The notes beneath the pieces were generated by a model that saw nothing but the letters and a program-made list of their open reading frames with translations, ran no database searches and had not been told where the DNA came from. Positions 42,976 through 51,190 of a DNA stretch of 64,000 bases are shown one piece after another. Every line of letters begins with the position of its first letter. The first letter of the stretch is position 1. Origin of the DNA: JBHELB01 sp041859045 (GTDB lineage Bacteria; Hydrogenedentota; Hydrogenedentia; Hydrogenedentales; SLHB01). Location: NCBI GenBank assembly GCA_041859045.1, contig JBHELB010000040.1, positions 33,314 through 97,313 of the forward strand. Reading direction: 5' to 3'. Position numbers and translations under genes: made by a program.

Positions 42976-44625
42976 ATGGCTCGATATGTGGCATTGGTGA
43001 TTCTCCTCACGGTGGCTGTACTGGCCGCATTTTGGATGCATGCCACGCCGCCTACGCCGCCTGCGGCAAGCGTACCCACGCCGACCGCGCCCGAGCCCAG
43101 CGCCGCGCCCCCACTCCCGGTGCCCGCGCCAACGCCCGCAGCACCGAGCACCGAGGCTGCGCCTGTGCCCGGCCTTGCGCTGCGTGGTCAGGTAGTGGAT
43201 GAACAGGGCGTCGCGCTCGCAGGGGCGGAAGTGCGGCTGTACGCGGAAAACGGCGGCGAGCCGCTGGCGATCACGAACAGCGCCGATGAGGGACGGTTCG
43301 AGTTTCCGATCAAGGAGATGGGCGACTTCCTCGTCGTAGCCGAGCAAAATGGCAAAGTCGCCCTGGAAGCTGCGGAACAAGGCATGCTCGAGGTGACGCT
43401 GACGCTTCGGGCGCGATCAACCATTCGGGGCATCGTGCTCCGCGCGGACGATGCGCCGGTATCCGACTGTTCGGTGACGTTGCACACGGCGATCGAGGGC
43501 GGCGGGTCGGGGCTGCCGGAAACGGTGCGCGTTTTTCTGAACGGTGGCCAGGAATCCGCCACGACCGGCGCTGATGGAACGTTTCGTTTTCAGATAGGCG
43601 CGGGCGGCCCGTATCGCGTCGAGGCCGTCCATGAAGAGTTCGGACAAGCGGACTCGGGGCTCGTTGTGTTCACCCCTGAACTACCCCGTGAACTCGAACT
43701 GCGCCTTCATCTCGCCATTCCGGTAAGCGTATCCGGAACGGTCTCCGATTCGCGCGGCCGCCCAGTGCAAGGGGCGCACATTGAAATCGCCAACGATTTG
43801 GCCCCAAACGTAAATCCGCCGAAAAACAAGGTACGGTCGGCCGAGAGCGATGCTTCGGGACGCTTCACTATCGAGAAGGTACTGCCCGGCGCCAACGAGT
43901 TTCGCGTAACCGCGGATTCGTTTTCCGATGTAACGGATACGATCGAGGTCCCTGAGGGCGGCCTTCAGCAGTGGAAAATCGTGCTGTACCGCGGGGCGAC
44001 GATTCGTGGGCGATACCTTGCAGATGGACGTCTCTGGGCTGATATCGGCATTCAGATCATTACGGAGAACGGCAGTGGCGAGATCGATGGGGCGCGCACC
44101 GATTCGACCGGGCAATTTGAGCGCACCGGCCTGCTTCCGGGCCAGTATCTGCTGATCGCGCATGGTCCTAACGCCGGTTTCCAGACCGTGCCGTATCACC
44201 TCACCTTGGAAGAGGGCCAGACCAAGACCGTGGATCTTGGGCCCGATGTCGGCGCTTCCATTTCGGGCCGTCTCGTGGGAGTACCGGACGGCGTCACCAG
44301 TTTCGTGCGCTTGGTAAAGCCCGGGGGGGCACCGTCGCTGGACATTATGGGCGAGGAGGGACCTGGACAGTTCGAGCGACTTCAGGACCTCGTGGGTCAG
44401 ACGCTCGCGCAAGGCGATAGCACGTTTGAACTACAGGGCCTCCCCCCCGGAACGTACGATTTGGAGGTCTATAGCCTGCGCGTCAACACGCCCAATGACT
44501 CCGGGGAGGCGCTGAGGGAATCGTTGCGCACCCCCGTCGTGCGCACGTCCATCACTGTCGGGTCGGATCCGGTAGACATCGAGATCGCGGTGCCGAACCA
44601 GCCGCCTACAGCTGCTGGGCAATAA
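42976..44625 (+). CDS. Membrane-anchored protein with carboxypeptidase-regulatory-like repeats
   Basis: 549 residues from the ATG at 42976 (AGGAGG upstream, 11 bases away). A single N-terminal helix (YVALVILLTVAVLAAFWM) is followed by a Pro/Ala/Thr-rich linker, then several beta-sandwich repeats of CarboxypepD_reg type: LRGQVVDEQGVALAGAEVRL, VSGTVSDSRGRPVQGAHIEI and others. These domains usually mediate binding or act as structural modules on the surface. Its 3' end overlaps the convergent glycosyltransferase gene by 20 bp. Confidence 0.75.
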   Translation: MARYVALVILLTVAVLAAFWMHATPPTPPAASVPTPTAPEPSAAPPLPVPAPTPAAPSTEAAPVPGLALRGQVVDEQGVALAGAEVRLYAENGGEPLAITNSADEGRFEFPIKEMGDFLVVAEQNGKVALEAAEQGMLEVTLTLRARSTIRGIVLRADDAPVSDCSVTLHTAIEGGGSGLPETVRVFLNGGQESATTGADGTFRFQIGAGGPYRVEAVHEEFGQADSGLVVFTPELPRELELRLHLAIPVSVSGTVSDSRGRPVQGAHIEIANDLAPNVNPPKNKVRSAESDASGRFTIEKVLPGANEFRVTADSFSDVTDTIEVPEGGLQQWKIVLYRGATIRGRYLADGRLWADIGIQIITENGSGEIDGARTDSTGQFERTGLLPGQYLLIAHGPNAGFQTVPYHLTLEEGQTKTVDLGPDVGASISGRLVGVPDGVTSFVRLVKPGGAPSLDIMGEEGPGQFERLQDLVGQTLAQGDSTFELQGLPPGTYDLEVYSLRVNTPNDSGEALRESLRTPVVRTSITVGSDPVDIEIAVPNQPPTAAGQ

Positions 44626-46537
44626 ACAACAACGGCGCGCCCTCAAATTGGAACCGAGACACGACACAGCGTTCCGGCGCCGCCGGTGAGAAATGCTTCC
44701 GGATCAGATCAGGCGCGGCACGTTCTTCGAGTTCGCTCGGCGACGCCGACGCTACGAGGCGAAGACGGGTCTCGGGGCCGACATACTCCGCCAGGGGTAG
44801 ACCATTCGCCTCGTTCGTTTCAAGAATGCGCGATACCGCCGCAGCGGCTTCGGCATCGGCTATTGCCCCTGGGAGAACGATGAGTACCTGTTCGAAAACC
44901 ACAGGGAGCTGTGCCGCAATCTGAGCCGCCTGTTCTGGATTCCACGAATAGACCCGCACCGTGTCGTGGGCCGTGGCCGGATGGGCAGTGAGCAACTGCT
45001 CAATGGCCGCGCGGACGTGCGACGCAATGTGCGGCGTATCTACGCCCGCCCAGACAAGCCATCCCCGCGGGTGCGCATGCATCTGATCGCCAAGCGCACG
45101 CAACGAGAACGAACTCCGCACGCCAAGATCGAAACGCGCCAGCGTCGTCATGTCTCTGCCGGTAGCGCGAACCGCCTGTTCGAGGTAGTACTCGCGCGGA
45201 TACTGTAGACCCAGCGCATCACCGACGTCGGCATGTGACAACACATAGCCATACGCCTGCCGGTATTCCACGACGCCAAAAGGCTTGGTGGCAGCTTCCG
45301 CGAGGTAATCGCCGGAGACCATACGGCCGGCGTACGGCAGAACGATCAAGCACAGGCCGAGCATCAGCGCCGCCGCGCTCGCCGCGCGCCCCAAGCGCCG
45401 CGTAACGAGACGCGCGAGCGTCCACGCCCCCATGCCGAGGAGCGGCGCGTGCAACGCCAACAGAAACAAGGCATAGCGCGGCTCGCTGCGTTGCCACGCG
45501 AACACTGCCGCGGCAAGGAAGAGCGCGTACTGCACCCCAAGAAAAGCGCCGAGACGTGGGGTGTGACTGTTTCGCGCGAATCCCCAAATACCGGCAAACA
45601 ACAGAGGAATAGCGCAGAGGCCCCACGGCCAAGGAAAAAACAGGTTCCACAAATGCGGGTTGCGCTGGGCAAAGTGAAGGTCGAACTGTCCATCAATGAA
45701 ATCACGCGCGCGATCCAGGATAAGTATCCCAGATTGTGGCCAGTAGCCGCTCAGAGTGTACGCGGCGAGCAGTGTGGACAGCAAGACCGCAGGAACCGCA
45801 AGCGCCGCGTATTTCCATTGAAAACGACGAGCCAATGGAGCGTTCTGGAACCACGCGCGACGGTGCAGGGCAAGCGCGGCAATGTTAGCGGCGCAAAGGA
45901 GCGTGGCGTATCCCCCAAGCGCCAGCGGCCAGAGCAATAGTGCGGCGTGTTGGTTCAACTGAGCGAGGTACAACGGCACGACAAGAAGCCACGGCCAAAT
46001 CCGCAGGCCTTCGCGCGCCAAGAAACCGCCATTTGCACGGGGTTGCGCCTCGAATCCCGCGTACACCAGCACGAGCAACAGAAGCTGGAGAAGTATCACA
46101 AGGGTGTACATGCGGCAAACGAACGCGTACGCGAAGAACAGCGGGGTCGAACCGAGAGCCAAGGCGCTGAGAAACGCTGCCGCACGCGACCGGCATGCGC
46201 GATAGACCCAGAAATACGCCAAGAGCATCGCGCCCAATGCCGCCATCAACGCGGGAACGCGCGCGGCGATCTCCCCCACTCCGCCGACAGACATGGCTCC
46301 CGCGACGAGGAACGTGAACACCGCGCCACGCGGCAACCCCGGCAGAAAATAGGGATCGATACCCTGGGGACCGAAGCGACCATCGCGCAACAGCCCGCGG
46401 GCTTGCTCGAACGCCTGGAACTCATCGACGCTGAGGTCGTAGGGGTAAAATGCGCTGAGGTAGACGCCCCCCGCACTCGCGAGAATCAAAAGAAACAAGA
46501 CGAAGGGCAGATGGCGTGTGCACCAGCCCTTCGTCAT
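44606..46537 (-). CDS. GT39/ArnT-like membrane glycosyltransferase
   Basis: 643 residues with about a dozen hydrophobic segments and a C-terminal soluble domain of about 180 residues. The first periplasmic loop contains YPYDLSVDEFQAFEQAR, whose acidic pair matches the catalytic Asp-Glu of polyprenyl-phosphate-dependent (PMT/ArnT) transferases. The acceptor (lipid or protein) is not indicated. The ATG at 46537 has an AAGGAGG site. It lies 26 bp downstream of the aldo/keto reductase gene. Confidence 0.82.
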   Translation of the reverse strand: MTKGWCTRHLPFVLFLLILASAGGVYLSAFYPYDLSVDEFQAFEQARGLLRDGRFGPQGIDPYFLPGLPRGAVFTFLVAGAMSVGGVGEIAARVPALMAALGAMLLAYFWVYRACRSRAAAFLSALALGSTPLFFAYAFVCRMYTLVILLQLLLLVLVYAGFEAQPRANGGFLAREGLRIWPWLLVVPLYLAQLNQHAALLLWPLALGGYATLLCAANIAALALHRRAWFQNAPLARRFQWKYAALAVPAVLLSTLLAAYTLSGYWPQSGILILDRARDFIDGQFDLHFAQRNPHLWNLFFPWPWGLCAIPLLFAGIWGFARNSHTPRLGAFLGVQYALFLAAAVFAWQRSEPRYALFLLALHAPLLGMGAWTLARLVTRRLGRAASAAALMLGLCLIVLPYAGRMVSGDYLAEAATKPFGVVEYRQAYGYVLSHADVGDALGLQYPREYYLEQAVRATGRDMTTLARFDLGVRSSFSLRALGDQMHAHPRGWLVWAGVDTPHIASHVRAAIEQLLTAHPATAHDTVRVYSWNPEQAAQIAAQLPVVFEQVLIVLPGAIADAEAAAAVSRILETNEANGLPLAEYVGPETRLRLVASASPSELEERAAPDLIRKHFSPAAPERCVVSRFQFEGAPLLFIAQQL

Positions 46538-46563
46538 ATCGCCTCCTTCTGTCGAAATGGCGA

Positions 46564-47562
46564 TTACGCCACCGGAAACAACGCGTCGAGCGCGGCCAAT
46601 TCGTCCGAGGTGAAATCAGGGTTTGCCAGCGCGCCCACGCAATCCGCCACCTGCTCCGGCGTGCGCGCGCCGATGAGCGCGCTCGTCACGCGACTATCCC
46701 GCAGCACCCAGGCCAGCGCCATTTGCGCCATCGTCTGCCCGCGGGCCTCCGCGAGTTTCGCGGCTTCGCGCACGCGCCGCACGATGTCCTCGGTCACCTG
46801 ACGTTCCTGGAGAAACCCTTTCGGATCGGCTGCCCGCGAGTCTTTGGGGATCGGCTGCGATGGGTTGAGGTACTTCGACGTGAGCAACCCCTGCGCGAGC
46901 GGCGAAAAACAAATGACGCCCGTGCCGTAGGCCGCTGTGTGCGCGAAGAGATCCGTCTCGCAACGCCGATTCAACAGGCTGTACACCGGCTGTGTGATCG
47001 GAATCGGAAGCCCTATACGGTTCGCGGTTTCCATCGCGCGCACGAACACCGGGCCCATGTAACTGCTGATGCCCGCGTACAGCGCTTTGCCCTGCCGCAC
47101 GGCCTGTTCGAGCGCGCCCAAGGTCTCTTCAACCGGCGTGTCGGGGTCCGGACGATGCGAATAGAAAATGTCCACGTAGTCCAGCCCCAACCGCTTCAGA
47201 CTTTGATCGAGACTCGCCAACAGGTACTTCCGGCTGCCCCATTCGCCATACGGTCCCGGCCACATCCGGTAGCCGGCCTTGGTCGAAATGATCAATTCGT
47301 CGCGATGCGCCGCGAAATCGGACTTCAAAATGCGTCCGACGCGTTCTTCCGCGCTGCCCGGCTCGGGACCGTAGTTATTGGCGAGATCGAAATGGTTCAC
47401 GCCGAGGTCAAACGCCGTGCGCATCATCGCGCGCGCGACGTCGTGCGGCGCGTTGGTACCGAAGTTATGCCACATGCCCAGCGAAATTGCCGACAGCAGC
47501 AACCCGCTCCGTCCGCAACGACGGTACTCCATACGGTCGTAGCGATCTGCGCGAAACGTCAT
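46564..47562 (-). CDS. Aldo/keto reductase, YghZ-like
   Basis: 332 residues from the ATG at 47562 (GGAGGAG upstream). Catalytic tetrad residues are seen in NHFDLANNYGPEPG (Asp, Tyr), ISTKAGYRMWPGPYG (Lys) and FYSHRPDPDTP (His). The MWPGPYG and SHRPDPDTP blocks are those of E. coli YghZ, an L-glyceraldehyde-3-phosphate reductase that detoxifies aldehydes. The substrate here is inferred by family. Confidence 0.92.
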   Translation of the reverse strand: MTFRADRYDRMEYRRCGRSGLLLSAISLGMWHNFGTNAPHDVARAMMRTAFDLGVNHFDLANNYGPEPGSAEERVGRILKSDFAAHRDELIISTKAGYRMWPGPYGEWGSRKYLLASLDQSLKRLGLDYVDIFYSHRPDPDTPVEETLGALEQAVRQGKALYAGISSYMGPVFVRAMETANRIGLPIPITQPVYSLLNRRCETDLFAHTAAYGTGVICFSPLAQGLLTSKYLNPSQPIPKDSRAADPKGFLQERQVTEDIVRRVREAAKLAEARGQTMAQMALAWVLRDSRVTSALIGARTPEQVADCVGALANPDFTSDELAALDALFPVA

Positions 47563-47597
47563 GGCTGCTCCTCCACGGAACGGACGCGTAAGGTCCG

Positions 47598-48002
47598 CTA
47601 CTTGATGCGGTTCGCGGGCGCGCCGCCGACCAGAATCTGGTTGCCGCTGATGGAACACGGAATCGTGCGCCCGCCGCCGGTCAGCGTTAGATTCGTGCCG
47701 GAGATGCTCCAGTTTCCGTTAATGGTGTTTCCCCCTGCAACGACGCGCAGTTTTCCGCCGCCATCAAAGTGGAACTCCATTTTGCCCGCTTCGCCCCACA
47801 CCGACCCCACGATGGTCTTGGCATCCAACGCCTGACCTGCGGACGCAGGAGCCGCCGCCGAGCCGGCCGCAGGAGCCGCCGCATTCGTCGAGGAGGCGGT
47901 CTGGGCGCCTTCGCTCTTCGCGCTCTTCATCTTCTGAACGCCAAGCGTCGCCGCCACCGCCGCGAGCACCACAATCACACCCACCAACACGCCCTTGTTC
48001 AT
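47598..48002 (-). CDS. Small anchored beta-rich protein
   Basis: 134 residues from the ATG at 48002. An N-terminal uncleaved helix (GVLVGVIVVLAAVAATLGV) is followed by an Ala/Ser linker of about 30 residues and a small beta domain (GKMEFHFDGGGKLRVVAGG, NGNWSISGTNLTLTGGG). The beta part resembles META/HslJ-like or lipocalin-like stress domains in pattern only. Function is unknown. It lies 35 bp upstream of the aldo/keto reductase start. Confidence 0.65.
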   Translation of the reverse strand: MNKGVLVGVIVVLAAVAATLGVQKMKSAKSEGAQTASSTNAAAPAAGSAAAPASAGQALDAKTIVGSVWGEAGKMEFHFDGGGKLRVVAGGNTINGNWSISGTNLTLTGGGRTIPCSISGNQILVGGAPANRIK

Positions 48003-48111
48003 TTGATCCACTCCATCTGTTACCCGCCACTCGACGGGAGTTGCCACAAAATCAGCCACGACTCTACACCTGCGACCGCTGGGCGTCAAAGACAAGCCCA
48101 ATCACAAACGT

Positions 48112-48879
48112 TTAGTCAAATGTATGCACGGCGCGGCGCAGGCGCTGGAAGAGATCGTTGTAGTCGATCTTGGAAAGAATGCCGCGCACGTGTTCATCCC
48201 AGGTCTGTGGAGTGGCCGTGCCGGCAGGCCACTCGAAGTAAAAGGCCGTGCCGTACGCATCGAGCACGAGGCGCACCGAGGGCGCTTTTCGATCGATTAA
48301 CAGTTCATCCGTTTTCGAGTCTTTGAGCGGGAACACGAGCAGCACGGTGCGACGAAATGTCTTCAGTGCGCCACGATTTTCGCCGGAATCGAGCGCGCCA
48401 GTGATGACCTGAACAGGCGCGATGGGTTTGCCGTCGCCCGCCTGGAGCGAAGGCGCGACGCCGCGCATGGCCACGGCGTCGTAGGCAATGGAACTGTCGC
48501 CGAAGGCCGACTCGATCATGCATTCGATGACGGCGTACTTATCGAGTATCTCTTGTGCGTCTTGCTCGAGTCCAGGCGTAATGGTCTTTCCGCCTGCCAC
48601 CGTGAGTTGCCGGGTGTACGCAGCAACGTCAGGTCCCACCCAAATCGCGGTGGAACTGGGCAAAAAGAGTGTGGGATAGGGACCGGGACCCGCCTTGAGT
48701 TGTGCGACGCAGGCCCCTGGGCTGTAGGCAGGTTCGGGTGCCATCACGAGCGGCGCGTCGGTTGATTCCGGAGCGGCCTCCGAGACGGCTTCTTCCTCTC
48801 CGCCCCAGAAACTCCATGTTTGGCACGCGGAGAGGCCGAGACTCAACAGCAGGATAAGGAGCATTCGCGCGGATTTCAT
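48112..48879 (-). CDS. Predicted lipoprotein of unknown function
   Basis: 255 residues. The lipobox LSAC places the lipidated cysteine at residue 19, after a basic and hydrophobic signal. An acidic linker (WGGEEEAVSEAAPES) follows. The rest resembles no known domain; it contains VVLLVFPLKDSKTDELLIDRK-type beta strands with a C-terminal helix. Its ATG overlaps the upstream stop by 4 bp, so it is coupled to the preceding secreted protein. Position next to a ceramidase-fusion operon suggests an envelope role. Confidence 0.75.
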   Translation of the reverse strand: MKSARMLLILLLSLGLSACQTWSFWGGEEEAVSEAAPESTDAPLVMAPEPAYSPGACVAQLKAGPGPYPTLFLPSSTAIWVGPDVAAYTRQLTVAGGKTITPGLEQDAQEILDKYAVIECMIESAFGDSSIAYDAVAMRGVAPSLQAGDGKPIAPVQVITGALDSGENRGALKTFRRTVLLVFPLKDSKTDELLIDRKAPSVRLVLDAYGTAFYFEWPAGTATPQTWDEHVRGILSKIDYNDLFQRLRRAVHTFD

Positions 48880-49574
48880 GGCCGAGCCTCCTTTGATTGA
48901 GCGGAAGTCTTTGGCGCGACGGGTGAACTGACCTCGACCCTGCGCTGAGTCGTTTCGCGCGGATTGGACTCGATGGCGCTCTGCGCGTTCTCACCCCCGT
49001 TGCCATAGCTGCGCAGCAGCATCTGCCCCTCGGCGTTCTTCAGTTGCACTAGTCCTGAGGGCAATACCTTCTCGTTGACCCAGATGTCGACTCGTTTGTC
49101 GCCCGATCCGTACGTGTAATGCATCGTTTCGACGGGACCGTTCGGCGTCTCGACACTTTCATCGCCCACCTTTTTGCGCCGGGATTTCGACGGCGTATCG
49201 TCGTCTTTGCCCGTCGCGATGGGAATGTCCTGCGGTTTGCCCGGTCCTTGGCGAAGCAGAATTTTGTGAACGTTCTTGGAGTCGCTGGCAGGACCGCTTA
49301 GAAGCATCTTGTAGATGGCGGCATATCCGCTCTCGGGCACAACCTCAAATTCGACCCAAAACGCCTGTTTGCCGTCCACGCTTTCTTCGCCCACAACCGC
49401 CTGGCGCAGTGCGTAGTTCGTTTTCGGGCCGCGCACGTCGTACCACGCCCATTGGCCGACTTGGGGATTGACGAGTTTGCCTGAAAGCATGTCGCCAACA
49501 ATGTCCTGCGCAACGGCGGGAAACATCAACAAGAGTCCCGCGAATACCACCGGTCCGTACATGATTCTCCTCAT
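48876..49574 (-). CDS. Secreted hypothetical protein
   Basis: 232 residues. The ATG at 49574 (2 bp after the upstream stop) is preferred because it gives a signal peptide with basic residues (MRRIMYGPVVFAGLLLMFPAVA); an ATG at 49562 with GAGGAG upstream is an alternative. The mature region (GQWAWYDVRGPKTNYALRQAVVG, WVEFEVVPESGYAAIYKML) is beta-rich. It resembles outer-membrane-lipoprotein-sorting or LolA-like folds in pattern, but no family is assigned. It overlaps the lipoprotein gene by 4 bp. Confidence 0.7.
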   Translation of the reverse strand: MRRIMYGPVVFAGLLLMFPAVAQDIVGDMLSGKLVNPQVGQWAWYDVRGPKTNYALRQAVVGEESVDGKQAFWVEFEVVPESGYAAIYKMLLSGPASDSKNVHKILLRQGPGKPQDIPIATGKDDDTPSKSRRKKVGDESVETPNGPVETMHYTYGSGDKRVDIWVNEKVLPSGLVQLKNAEGQMLLRSYGNGGENAQSAIESNPRETTQRRVEVSSPVAPKTSAQSKEARP

Positions 49575-49576
49575 CG

Positions 49577-51190
49577 TTATGAAGAGCCTCCTGGCGTTTG
49601 CGCGGGAGTGGCGTCTGTCTGCGGCGGGCAGCTCACCCCGATATCGACGGTCACCTCGCCTTTGGAATACGCCGCCAAACCGCTGATGGGACCAAGCGCC
49701 TGCGCTTGGTTCAGCCATTCGGCGACGACGGAGTTGTATTGATCGAGGGTGTAGCCTTTCAGCAGGCCGACCTCGGCAAACTGCCGCCCGGCCTCCGCCA
49801 CGGTCTTCACGCAGTCCACTGGCTGAACGCGCAGATAGAGATTGCCCTGCTCCGAAAGCGTCGCGGCGGGCGGCGGCGTAGTGGTGAGCGCCTCATACTC
49901 GGTGCGGCTGGTGCTCATGAGCAGGTACTGGCCTGCGGCCCCGGCGGTCAACTCGAGAGAAGGCCCAAAAACCATCGGCAACCGCATGCGGGCCTTGTCC
50001 GTCTCGTAGCGGGGAATGCTATCCCAGGGCAGGAGCTTCTCGGGCAGCGGCGGCCACGATGCGGCAACGCTCTGCAGCAGCTTGTCGGGCTGCGCCTCAA
50101 AAAAGCCCGCTAGAATGGGCAGGGGCAGGACTTCGTTCTGATCGACGCGGCACAGCGAGAGGCGGAATCCGGGACCGGTGGGTCCAAGCAGATTTGTTGC
50201 CATTTGTGGCAAGGTGGGCTGCCCGCTGGGCCCGATCTGCGCCCAGCGATCCCATTGCTCCTTGCTAATCACGGGATAAGGAAGAACGCTTCCGACGGCC
50301 GCCCAAACCTCGGCAATGGGCTTTCCGAAGTTTGCGGAGATCGCGATTAACCCTGGGATGGGTTCGGGCAAGGGTTTCGTCTCGAGGCCTTCGAGCAATG
50401 GCGCAAGCCGCTGCGACAGATCGGCACTGAGGGCCAAACGAAATTTCACGCGGGCGGCATCCGGCTCGATCCGCGCCGCAAAGCCCACCGACTGAAGGTA
50501 GCTTCCCATCGGATCGCTGGGTTCAAGGCGCACGGAACCGCGGATATGTTCGGCCCCAGCCTTTCCCAACGAGGCCAGCAAGATTTCCTGGGCGGCGCTC
50601 TCCTTCGCTTCGAGGGTAAGCACCCGAATCAGCGCGTCGCGACTCGGGCTAATCGCCAACAAGCGGCCGCGAGTCGCGAAGTACGGACCGGCGTCCCCGA
50701 GGCGACGTAGACGCAGCCCCCCTGCATGGTCGCCGTGAATGCCGGGTATCAGGCGGTCCGCCACAGTGATGAGTTTGCCGACGCGAGTCATACGGCTAAT
50801 AAACACTAGGTCCCGGAAGGTCTTGACATCGTTGCCTTGCGCGTAGCAGAGGTCACCGAGCAAATTGTTCAGCACCCACTCCGGAAGTACGGTGTTTTCG
50901 CCAAGCAGCCGCGGCACGTTTCCGAGCCCCAGCGCAGGCGGCAGGGCCTTCCACACCGCAGACTGCGCGACCTCGCCGCGGCTGCCCACCAGTCCCGTAA
51001 CCACGACACCATATTTCGCGTTCGAGGGGACAAGGTGTGCAAGAGGGTAGCTGTCGCGGGTCACAGCGAAGAATCCCGCGACCGAAAAGATAAATGCACA
51101 AACTAAAATAATGCGCAGCCAACTGCCGCGCTTACGCCGGGGGTTGGGGCCAATCTCGGTGGAGAATACGCGGACGACGTCGGTGCTCAT
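49577..51190 (-). CDS. Membrane-anchored hypothetical protein (DUF3352-like)
   Basis: 537 residues. After a basic segment (NPRRKRGSWLR) a single hydrophobic helix (IILVCAFIFSVAGFFAV) anchors a large extracytoplasmic domain of mixed alpha/beta type. The presence of two similar halves suggests an internal duplication; DUF3352-type proteins share this layout, but the match is by impression only. The ATG overlaps the upstream ceramidase-fusion stop by 4 bp, indicating translational coupling. Confidence 0.65.
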   Translation of the reverse strand: MSTDVVRVFSTEIGPNPRRKRGSWLRIILVCAFIFSVAGFFAVTRDSYPLAHLVPSNAKYGVVVTGLVGSRGEVAQSAVWKALPPALGLGNVPRLLGENTVLPEWVLNNLLGDLCYAQGNDVKTFRDLVFISRMTRVGKLITVADRLIPGIHGDHAGGLRLRRLGDAGPYFATRGRLLAISPSRDALIRVLTLEAKESAAQEILLASLGKAGAEHIRGSVRLEPSDPMGSYLQSVGFAARIEPDAARVKFRLALSADLSQRLAPLLEGLETKPLPEPIPGLIAISANFGKPIAEVWAAVGSVLPYPVISKEQWDRWAQIGPSGQPTLPQMATNLLGPTGPGFRLSLCRVDQNEVLPLPILAGFFEAQPDKLLQSVAASWPPLPEKLLPWDSIPRYETDKARMRLPMVFGPSLELTAGAAGQYLLMSTSRTEYEALTTTPPPAATLSEQGNLYLRVQPVDCVKTVAEAGRQFAEVGLLKGYTLDQYNSVVAEWLNQAQALGPISGLAAYSKGEVTVDIGVSCPPQTDATPAQTPGGSS